NCBI GenBank assembly: GCA_023974075.1 | Contig: JAMFTG010000175.1 | Coordinates: 43,501 to 107,500, forward strand | DNA from: Chaenocephalus aceratus | Lineage: Eukaryota; Chordata; Actinopteri; Perciformes; Channichthyidae | Length of the DNA stretch: 64,000 bases | Direction of reading: 5' to 3' | Shown here: positions 45,601 to 57,700 of the stretch, piece after piece | Layout of the letters: each line of letters opens with the position of its first letter | Position numbering within the stretch: position 1 is the first letter of the stretch | Program-made: the position numbers and the translations under genes | The notes under the pieces: model-generated | Databases searched by the model: none | The model's input: only the letters and a program-made list of their open reading frames with translations | Told to the model about the DNA's origin: nothing

Positions 45601-48600
45601 GACAAGTGGAGCAGAACCAAACGACACAGGTCAAATTAGTGCCTTTATATTTACGCTTACTTTTTTACAAGAGGCCCTATTGTGCTTTTCAGGGTTTACC
45701 CTTTCCTGTAGTGTGTTCTATAGGTGTTGGTGCTTGTAAATGGTCTGCAAAGGCTAAAATCCATGTGTTCCCTCAAGAAGGAACAACCTCCGTGCCGGAA
45801 ACGCCTCCATTTTACTCCTTTGTTTACTCCTGTAACATAGTGACATCCCTAACTCACGTTTCTATTGGCTAGCGCTCCAACACATTGTACGTGATAGGCT
45901 AAGGGGCGGGACAACTCTAAGCAGTTGGCCAATCACAACAGAGCCGGCCAGCTAACCAATCAGAGCAGACTGGGCTCTGGTTTCAGACAGAGGGTGAAAA
46001 GAGGTGAAAATACAAACAATCTGAAGTTATCTTACCCTTCTTTTAAGCTAACAAGCTAACATCTTAGCTAAAACAGTTGTATTGTTGTGTTGGTTTTTGT
46101 AGATGAAAATGCATCTAGAAGTTTAACTTTTAACTGGGCTATATTGTATTCAAAGGACGTTCCGCTTTGTACACCGGGGAATGTGTCGGCATCTGCTGGC
46201 CGGCGACGGTAGCGCGTGCACGAAAACAAGCGCATCTGTCACGGGACACGCGGGGGAGGTTGATTGTGACCCAACGGAGCCCATGAGCCCTTGGGGAGCT
46301 GTGCCCATTCGGGAAGCGATTTTAAAAAAGACTCCCTTACACACCGCTACGCTGCTCGTGTCACGTATGCATATCTTTAAAATGTTTAAACAGTTTTTTT
46401 TTTTAGTTATGTAATAATAAACCTTATTGAAAGAGCACTTTTCAAAACAATGTTACAAATACATTTCAGGAATGCCAGACCACCAAATCCGTCCCACTAC
46501 AACAATACACATTTTATGGAAATACAAAAACATTGTCCCTAAACCATCATATATTACCTCAAGATTGACCGATCTTAAAGTTTAAACATATCTATAAAAA
46601 AATAAATACGTATATATTTCTGTCCCACAAAATATCGTACATATTATTCTTACTTTTCTCAAGTTTTTTTTAAAGGGAAATACTGATTACTTTCACCACT
46701 ACAGGCGTCTAGAAATCATTTTAAGAAAACAATCTGAGGAGGATAAACATTCTTTGGTTGAACGGCTCATAACTAAAGTCTCACTGAAGCTGAAACCACA
46801 ACGAGACTTTGCTTATTTTAAGAAGCGAGGAGCCAGAGCGGTTATTTATCACACAGAAATGTCTCGTTTATCGGTTCCATCTGCTCAATTCCTAGGACTT
46901 TCTACTTTTTTAAATATTGAACTGTTTATCACCCAAAACTACCAATCTGAAGACTTCACTATGGACTCTGAGACATGTGATTTTTCTTTTAGTTTTTGAC
47001 ATATTATTATTATTATAAAACAGCCTCACTAAGTAAAGGACAGTGCCAAACGTTTGCCTTGTAATTTCAATTATTCTATTTGAATTGTTATGGTCCATTT
47101 ACCTCAAATATTTGGTTACATATTCTCCATATCTAACCACTCATCACTGATTTAATGTTAAAACAAATCACCAGCACAAACCTAAACCCCTTGAGGTTCC
47201 TGTTTTAGAGATTATGTCCACATCCTCCAGCGGCATCCATCTTTTTTAACTTCAAACTGCTTTCCTTCCCCCTCAGTGTGTCTACAGTCTAGGATTTAAT
47301 GGCAGCAGAATATTTGATATCATACAGTTAAATATGAGCGGTCCAGGCTCCAACACTACGGTGAGGAAGCCAGCGTTTGGACATCTGTTATTTCAGTGTC
47401 AGACTGTGGGAGCATATGAGTCGAGACAATAGAGATTATTGTCCCCAGTTCAGGACCCCTGGGGACGCTCGCAGACAGAACATCTTTTTATAAACCCCGA
47501 ACACAGCAGCAGAACATGTTGAAGGGCTGCACAGACATTTGCTTTACTCTCTGAATTCAATGCTCTACTGTCAGGGTTAGGGAACATCAGGATCCAAATG
47601 CAGAATGAGGAGAAGGGTTCAACGTAACAAAAAGCTGTTGACAATGAAAAAAACATAAATCCATAAATCTGTAGGAACATCCGGACAAAAGCCATCAGGG
47701 ACCAACATGGAGGGGGATGAGAAAGAGAACTGAATTTCAACATAAAACCATGTCTGAACACACAAAACTAAAATCATGACATCGAAATGAATAGGCGCTG
47801 TTGTAATTTAGAAAGCAGGCATTACATTGATTACAAAAACAAAAGTCACCAGCTGTCTAAACGTAATCCTCTCTTTTGGATGCTCCAGAAAAACAACCAA
47901 AAACAAATCGAAATAAATGAATAAAGCAGACAAAGGAGCACAAGCAACCTGGCTTTACTTTGAATACTTCTTCTTAAATGACACATAGGTGATATACAGT
48001 ACACCTTTTATTAAAGATTACTGTGATAACAGGTACTGGAATTATATGGGTTGCTAATGATTTTATTTGTTCATAAAATGAATCCTTGCCATTTGGTCAC
48101 CACCTGTATAAGGAATCATATGTTCAATAACTGTTACTGTATAGGTAATATTTCAGGGTTAGTACCTCTTTCCTTCTGTTGATCTCTCTTTACTGGAGAC
48201 AGTTTAGCCATCATAAATCCACAAATTCACAAATATAAAAATTAATAATAAAAAAAGTATTCCACTGTGTTTTCTAACTGAATTTAGCTGACGTTAAATT
48301 GACCGGACTTCTTTCTGCGGATTGATATGACTGGACATAGTCCCCTCGATCCTCCCTAGCAACGGTCTGTTCTCCTTAGCAACGGTCTGCTCTCCTACCA
48401 ACGGTCTGTTCTCCTTAGCAACGGTCTGTTCTCCTACCAACGGCCGATACTCCTTAGCAACGGTCTGTTCTCCTTAGCAACGGTCTGTTCTCCTTAGCAA
48501 CGGTCTGTTAGAGGAAATATAACGGACCTCTGGAAAGTCCAAGTTGACCAATAAGAATTCTACTAAGTTGTGTAATAATATGTTTTCATTTCCTTTAAAA

Positions 48601-51600
48601 AACACTTGGTTTTCAACATACTGTAGTATTGTCTTTTATTGTCATTGCCATTGAAAACACATTTTGTGGATAAGCATTTAAACTCACTAAGAAAAGTGCA
48701 CATTTTAGAAGACAAAACTCATTTGTGTATTCGGTCAAATAAAGCTCAATAAGAAACCTCTTGACTTTTCCCATGTGTGTCTCTGTGCTCCCCCAGGCCT
48801 CCTCACACTCCTCACTGTGAGAGGAGTTGTCCCATTTGGCACGTCGACCCCCGCCTGAAAACCTCTGCAGTGATAACACCGAGACTCCTGCAGCTCTCCA
48901 TCCCAAAACTCATCCGTCCGGACTTCCACAGCAACAGAGAGGTGAGATCCTGAAGGACTTACCCACTGAGATTATGATGTATGTAATATGTGTATTTAAA
49001 AAAAAGAATTCAAATGTAATCTTATTTGATCCTTTATTGGACTTTTTACTTTATCCTCTTAAGTTAATATACTACTTAAAGAGCCTGTGACACGGTTTTC
49101 CCCCATCATCCAAACCCATCAATTTGAGTAAATATTGTCCCCTTGAAAACCGTTACTGAACTGATTTTGGATATTTGTACTTTGATAACCATTAATCTGC
49201 CCTTCAATGTTGACAATTTTCTGGATCTTCGCACGATGGTGCACACAGCAGACAGCGATGACAGCGATGACAGTTTAATTTTGAACGTGTCTGAGAGCTC
49301 ATATGAGGCTGAAGGATCGCTTTATGTTGTATCTGTTAGAAGTTTAGGAATGAGGTGCGTCAATATGGGCGATCATATGGTCATGTAGCCAGTGGTGGAA
49401 TGGGACTAAAAATCATCCCGGGACTCTCGACCGGCCCACTTCGGTACCGCTAGTAAATTGTCAACGGGGGGAGTGGGGGATGTCAGGGGCGGCGGGTGCT
49501 GTAGATAGTAAATGTAAATATGTAAATATTTGTGTCATTGCATCCTGGTAAAAAATCTGACTTTAATTACATTTGTCTCGAGTGTTTCGTCAACATAATG
49601 TGTTGCTTAAAATAATACTTCTGCATCCAGTCTGTGACACTGTGAGTGTTGCACGGCCAGATGAGGCTGGAGAAGCTGACTCAGATCAGGAAATATATGA
49701 GATATTATATGATCGATGATCTGATTGATAATGTAATATGAATGATAAGTGCGACACGTCGGCGTCTTCTCTGCATACGGCAGTTTAAACTGTACTTCCT
49801 TTATCCTGTAATATGACTTGAGAGATTTAAACTCCGCACACTGAGTGGATCTCTTTTCTATAGACGCCGGAGGCGGGCAGCGTCAGGTAAAAGAAGTTAT
49901 TTAGCCTTCTCAAACCTGAGCCTCACGCGCCGCCTATGGGGGATGTGCTAGTTACTCATCCGACCGGCCCACTTCGGTACCGGCCCATCGGGATTCGTCC
50001 CGATGGCCAGTCCGCCACTGCACCCAGCCCACGTAAACTGTCAACGGGGGGAGCCTCGCTGCGGGGAAACGGTGGACCTCGTGTCCCGATCGGAGTGGGA
50101 ATAATAATAATAATCCGTGCATTTTATCCATTAATTTCCCCAACATTGTGGTAAAAAAAACACACGTTTAATCCATGTTGTTGGTGTACTACAACTACAA
50201 AAAGCATCGGTTTGTTTTCTCATCAGGAAATGCAGACCGGCTCAAACAATCGCTTTTTAATCATCATCCTCCTCACGATCATTTAATGTATCATATGTTC
50301 GCCGAATTGACATGAAAGCACTAATACATGTAGTTTCATCCACTTGAGTTTACAACCACAAAAATAATCGATTTGTTTTTATATCACATCCGACGGGAGG
50401 AAATTCAGCAGCTCTCACTCCCGATTTTTAATCCTAATGTAATCATCATCTTCACCACGATCATTTATGTTTATGTCGCCGAATTGACATGAAAGCACTG
50501 ACGAATATGAATATACTGTAGTCAGCTTCATTAAAACGTTATTAACGTGCCTAATCTCAGTAATTCACCATTTCTACGCATGACAACACACTTTGTCCGT
50601 GTTTGGCTCTCGAAGCGTTCCCGCATTGACGTCACTTCCGGCTTCCCCCAAAACTTCAAAATGAGTCGAAGGAATTTCCCCGCGATGTTCGAAATTATTG
50701 ATATTTAACGGAACGGTATCGCTTTTTCTTTTTTAAACTGACTGTTCGAGATTACTAGTAGCCCAATATTTCATTGCACAACAGTTGTTGGGATGCTGTC
50801 ACAGGCTCTTTAAGTTTGTATATTATAATAATTCTCATGTTTCATTTCATTATTATTTTTTGTATTATTGTTTTACACATTCTAACAAAATCAAATCGAA
50901 TAAAAACATTTATTTTTTTATTTTTATTGGAGCTTCTTTCTTCAACTTGTTTATATAAGAAGTTAATACATATTCGTATTCCTATTTTTATTTCAGTCTA
51001 AAAGTGAGCCATAATGTTTATTCGTCAATATTCTGATCTGATCAAGCGTCAACAGACAGGGGGGTGTTTCTCAATGTCGAGGAAGGATCCTCCAGAGCCA
51101 CTATTTCAAGGGTGCTATGTCATCGAGTCCCACCGAAGGACTGTTCCAATTTCCAGGATCCTTGGAATTCTACCGAGGCCGGCGTCCTTCGTTGCGGGAA
51201 ATTTCGAGGCTGCACATGTGTATCCTCCGCGGTCTTAAAATCCCCACAATGCTTTGCGCACGGACCAATTTCCCAAATCTTTGGTGGAAATCGCGCTCCA
51301 TTTAAGGCGGGCCTCGCATATGACGCACACCTGTTAGCCTGTTCCACCATTCTTCGTTTTCCGAGGCTAGGAGGGATTCTTGCCTCGCTTCTGAAGGACC
51401 TGACTCGGAAGACATGTCCTACCAAGGAAGCGTCCTCGACATTGAGAAACACCCAGGGTATTGAGCGCTGAACAGATCATAATTATTTGACTAAATATGT
51501 GCCTATTTGCATCCATTTGCAGAACAGAAATGTCAACATTGGATAAATGTTAGATTATATAATATACTTTATTTATCCCAAATTGGGAAATTATTTTGTT

Positions 51601-51960
51601 ACAGGACCAGTGTGCTCAACATTAAAAAACAAATACTTACAAAGTGGAAAATAGTTAACAATTAAAAATAGTATATCAAATATAAACAATATACACAATT
51701 CTGGATAATTAAAATGTTCTTTAGCCCTCCTGTTGTCTTCGGGTCAGATCTGACCGATTCACTACTTTCATCAATCATAACTTTTTTGTTTTACATTCGA
51801 TTGCATTCAGGCTTTATGATATCCTTCACAGCAGACATTTGAACATATACAATTGCTGATCAACACTTTCATTGCATTTTGGATGATTTAGTCAACTTTG
51901 TAACACCCATGGTGTTCCCGGTCAAAAAGAAAAGGAATTAGTAACCATCCGGATCAGATA

Positions 51961-52023
<63 letters not shown>

Positions 52024-54657
52024 AGATGTGTTCCCGCTCTTATGTGCCCATCTCCCCACATGGATCACACCTGGCACACGCAATACATGTTCAGTGTCTA
52101 TTCTGTGTATATGTACTGCAGTGTTTCATGTGTACCAGTACTCTGATACAATATCTACAGTTTGAAAGGGTTTTAAATTAAATGTGGTGATGATTAATGG
52201 TTTTTGTGTTAATGTAATAGCAGTTAAAACGGGACCGGTCAAATTTGACCACGAACACCAAAGTAAGGGGGGGGGGACGAAGACAACAGGAGGGTCAACA
52301 ATGTTGCAGTAGCAGAAATATAGTCTTATATAATATACTGTTTATCCATATTTGATAGTATATAATTTACAGATATGCAGAAGAATTGCAGATTGCAATC
52401 AGGAAGGAGGAACTCAACTTTGTTAAATGTTTTTATTTCTTATCACTGGTTTAATACACAATCACTTTGCTACTGCAGAATCTCAGCTATGTAAAAGAAC
52501 ATAATGAATCATTCCTTATTGATTAATATGATCATGATATTTACAGATCTATGATATCTCACAACAACAACAACAACAACAACAACAACACATTGTAATT
52601 GAAGATGTCTTTAAAAATGCACACAGAGCAAAGTGTCCAGGAAGTAGTTCTGCCAGTTCTTCCCTCGCAGTGGAAGAGGCTCAGCAACATAGAAATACAT
52701 GAAAACCCATTTTTAACAATATTTTAGAGCATAAAGAAATGTAATTATTCATGCAGAGAAACAAACATCATGAGCAGTGATAGCTGAACACACTAAAGAA
52801 ACTCTAACATTTACAACATACCAACTAAAGACAATACGTCAAAGTACAGCTGAGCCCATAATGTGTGATTGATATCTGAAGAAATGCCACAACAATCAGT
52901 TGTCAGCGGCAACATTGAGAAAATAGAGTTCAAGGGTTTTTATGCTTTTTGGTGTTTCTCTTTCCTCCAGTGTGTCCTATAGGTTTGTGTGCATGTCAAT
53001 GGTCTGTAGGCAGTTTCTCTAAGTTTGGCTACTGTTGGCTAGCGCTCCAACACATTGTACGTGATAGGCTAAGGGGCGGGACATCTATAAGCGGTTGACC
53101 AATCACAACAGAGCCGGCCAGCTAACCAATCAGAGCAGACTGGGCTCTGGTTTCAGACAGAGGGTGAAAAGAGGTGCTGCAGCACAGGCAGGATGAGAAC
53201 AATAAAGAGCGTTTTGAACATTAAAGTGTGGAGACATGTCCCAGTAAAGGAAACAAATACTAATATGAACCTGAAAATGAAAATGAACAACACATTTAAA
53301 TGATTTATTTCCAATAGAAGTGTACTTAATACAGAAGTCCACCGTAGAGCGGCCGAGTGAACGTGGTCCGGACTCTGTGGAGGAGAGTCATGGTTTCAGT
53401 GACGCTGTAGAAGGACAGAACGCCTGCGCTGTGATCCAGGTACACTCCTACTTTGTTGCACTGAGGAACTGCGACGGGAGTTTTGATGTTGTTGTACCAA
53501 AAGGTATAACCGTCATTTAAACAATATAACCCCCATGAACTATCGTTGAATCCAAACAAACGTTCCTCCCACCCCCCTGCTCTGCTGGTGCTCTTGTATG
53601 TAACTCCTACACAAAGCCCCCTCCCAACACCCCACTCCGTTTCCCAGTAACAACGACCAGTCACGCTCTCTGTACTCAGGAGCTGGAAGTAAAAAGTGAA
53701 TGTGTCTGTGTATTCCAGGTCTACACTTTTTACTGTGTTTCGATCAAATTTGATTTCATCGGAATATGTTAGGAATTCAGCTCTGGTCTTTGGCTCCGGA
53801 GGTGGCGGTACGCCTTGCACTTCACTCGCCATCAGTGAGGTGTCCTTCAACGTCTTCCTCAGGACGTCCTGTTGTCTATCTCTGATTTCTGACCCAGCCG
53901 CCGTCACGTCCTCAAAGTAGCGCAGAGGACGGACTTTGATGCTGGATGAGTGTGTAGCTTCACTGAGAGGTAACGGAGAGGGGTGGTTGAGCAGAAACTG
54001 GCTGGTGTCCTCTGTGTGAGAGAGCTTCTGCAGCTCAGCGTCTCTCCTCCTCAGCTCCCTGATCTCCTGCTCCAGCTTCTCCTGGCGCTCTTTGACTCGA
54101 CTCACTTCTCTCTTCTGCTGGGATCTGACCCGCTGCTTCAGCTCAGTGAACTTCTTCTTACTCTCATCCACTGCTTTATCAGCAGAGCCATTGATGGCCT
54201 TTGCTTCCTGCCGAAGCAGCTTCACCTCCTTCTCTCTGTCCTGGATTCCCTGCTGGATGTTTTGACGACTCCCCTTCATCTGTCTCTGCCTCTCAGTCCT
54301 CTCTGCTGCAGCTGACACCGTGTCGTGACCTTTGTGTTCGTCCACAGAGCAGAGATAACAGATAGACTGCTGATCAGTGCGGCAGAACAGCTTCTTCACC
54401 TCATCGTGACGAGAGCAGATATTCTCCTGGAGCTTCTTGGAGGGCTCCACCAGCTTGTGCTTCTTAAAGGCAGGAGATTCATAATGAGGCTGGAGGTGTT
54501 TCTCACAGTATGAGGCCACACACTGCAGACAGGACTTCAAGGCTCTCAGTTTTCTCCCAGTGCAGAAATCACATCCCACATCTTCAGCTCCAGCATGGCA
54601 GAGATCAGCAGAACCAGTCTCCGTCAGCTCCTCCACTAAGTCTGCTAGCATAGTGTT

Positions 54658-54749
<92 letters not shown>

Positions 54750-57700
54750 GTGTCCACAGGGAATAGTCACCGGTTCCTTCAGTAGATCCGGGCAGATCGA
54801 ACAGCTGATTGTTTCTTCTCTTAGTGTGTTCGCGAATTTCAAATACTTGTTCTACCTCTGAACAGATGGTCTTTAAGCTCCGAAGGACAACACATATCTG
54901 CTCTTGTTCACTTCCTGCAGTGAATGAGGAATCAGCTGAGAGTCACCTGATGTGTTGCTTTAACTTGCTTTAAGCCTGTTCTTCAGATTTCAGGCTCGAA
55001 AATGAAATTCCCAGAACATATGTGACGCTCTCTCCAAATCAGTCGGAAGTCGCAACGGCTCATTTCAGAATAAACGTGGATTTACGTAAAAAACTATTTT
55101 TTCAGGGTTCGGGTGTTTTGTTTGATTTTAAACAAACCAAGTCTTGGCTTTCAGAATATGAAACTTTTATTTCCAAAATCACACGATAAGTACATTTTTG
55201 CAGCTTGTGAAGGGACGAAGACAGCTCTCACTCGCACTCTGCTCTTCCAGCAGCGCCGCCCCCTCCCTCCGGCTGACATTATGAACGTGAGAGTAGAGTA
55301 ATCATAGATAACACGGCAGGGTCCGTTACAGTTTGTTTTCATCTGATTTAAATTAAACAGAGTCTTGGCTTTCAGAATATTAAACTTGTTTCGGCAAATT
55401 CAGATGATAAATATAACTTTGAAGCTTGTAACGGCATAATTACAAGCGGAGAACGGAGTAATTTAACGCCACAGCAGGCATAACAACAGCCGGTGTTTCT
55501 CGTGAGGGGTTTCCCCGGGAAACAAACACAATACACACAAACGCAAAAATACACAAACACACACACACACACACACACACACGTATACACACACACTCGT
55601 GAGCTTCCCCTCCAAACGAAAATATCTTCCCTCCGTAGTATTTTGATCATTTGCTAATAACCAATCAGATCGATGGATTCCAGAGAAGAGGAAACTTTAA
55701 AGGCCTTTTTCTCAAAATGAGGACTCGGTGACAGTCATTATATAACGTGACATATTTCGCTTAATATTTGGAGTACAAAAACAATCCTGATATCATTAGA
55801 AAGCTAGGAATATCCTCTTTCCAACAGTGTATACAACTCAAAATGTGTCTTCCGTTCAATGCGACTGATTTCGATGACTTCACTTCTAAAAGGGGAAATT
55901 AATAATCTTTTTTCTCAAAGCAATGATAAACCTGTGAGTTGGATGTAGAAGAGTCAGAATCAATATAGATGTTTTTATTTTAAAATAAATTCAGATTGAA
56001 CATAGTAATATGTTTTGTGTACTGAAACGAGAGCCCGTATAATTCCACACACGAAAACAAAATAAAAGTTGGAATACGTTCTTTTATGGCGCTTTTCCAC
56101 TGCAGCATGTAGCACGGTTTAAGCTTTTTTTTGCTTTTCCACTCGGGGTAGTTCCGGCTACTTTTTCACCTTTTTTCTGGCCCTCCAAAACCGAGGTTCT
56201 TACCGGGCCAACAACCGGGCTGACAATGCTAAACTAGTGACGTCAACACTCACGACTGTTAAATGGTCAGAGAGAATCGCTGGCAAGGGGGCTACAACTA
56301 CAACAAAATGAACATATTTGACGGTGATTTAATTGTAATACACGTTTCAACATGATGCCGAAGTAACAACATACTGATACCGCAGGGTTGCCAACTTTGG
56401 GTACCTGTCTGGAGTGAGATTTTGATATCATGGGTTTAATTACACATAAGCTCACTAAATCACTGCTCTCGTGTCAGCAGCGGGACCTTAGCATATATAT
56501 AGGATATATATACAAATACACAATATTGGACACAGACTGAAAAGGGCACACAGGTTCATTCACTAATGAAAGTCACATGTTTGTTTCCACTGTTTTATCG
56601 TGTGCCTGTCGCGATAAGCAATTAATTGACTTATCGTACGATAAATAAAAATGAACTCGATAAATTGCCATTTACATGAGGATGTGACTAGCAGTTTGAA
56701 AGGATGTACTTAAATAATTATTATATATTATCATTATGTCAGGGGTCTAAAATGGTCATACAACGGTGCCGACAATATTATCGTTTATCGCAATCATTTC
56801 CGGGAAAATGTATTCAACAAAATTAATTATCGTGAGAGGCCTATACATGAAACACAAACGGGATTTGATTGGCTGATGCCAGCTTCGAAAGCATCGGGAG
56901 CATCAAAAGTTGAACATTGCTCAACTTTTGATGCTCACGATGCTTGCAAAGCCATGCTCCGCTCCCCACAATGCAGTTCGGCGAAGATTCAAAATCTTCT
57001 ACGTCACCCCATTCAAGTGAATGGGCGAAGCTTTGAAAGATTGTTTTCATGCCTGTGTGTGGACGGGGCGTTAGTATCTTAAAAGTAAACTGAGGTATGG
57101 CAAGGAAGTTTACTACAGCTGAGGCTTTGGAGCTGATTTTTCAAGGTGACGATGTCAATGAAAATGTAGACGAATCTGCTCAGCATGCCATGATATATAT
57201 CATGTGTCTTCAAAATTGGCAGCACAAAAAATGACAATTCCTGGCAAAAAAACGCTCATGGACACTGCCCAAAAGAATGGGGATAACTAATGAACAGAAT
57301 ACGTTAGAATCTTCTAATCAGTTCTGATACAATGAAAATAAATGTGTGCAATTTTCTGTGTTGAATGTTTCTTTCAATGTTATGGTTAGCAGTTATTTTT
57401 AATGAAATAAGTAAAAAATTCAAGCTCCGTTTTTTCCCCGTTTTTTTTAATGGGCAAATATCCCCTATGATAGTGTGTATATAAGTCTCTAATGAGTGAC
57501 ATATATCATTAGCTGAGGTTCTGCTGATTTCTGGGATGTGTACAACTTGATTATACTGCAAAGAAATGACAATTTATAAGACAAAACACAAACATATACA
57601 AAAACGGAAATGCCCTATGGGTCTCCGAGGGTTGGAAAATGACTGAAGTGATTAGTGATATTGGGCTATAGTAAATACAGCTGAATAGATAACAACAACA

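Noticed and set aside
46754..46999. 81-aa plus-strand frame in thegl intron 5
   Set aside because: No known motif, no splice signals, AT-rich composition; treated as chance.
48359..48510. Regular repeats that could suggest a CRISPR array
   Set aside because: The units are head-to-tail 20 bp minisatellite copies without unique spacers, in a vertebrate genome.
53983..54315. Leu-rich plus-strand frame opposite the TRIM-like gene
   Set aside because: It is an antisense shadow of the coiled-coil coding region.
54660..54766. Thr-His frame opposite the TRIM-like gene
   Set aside because: It is the opposite strand of the CA repeat.
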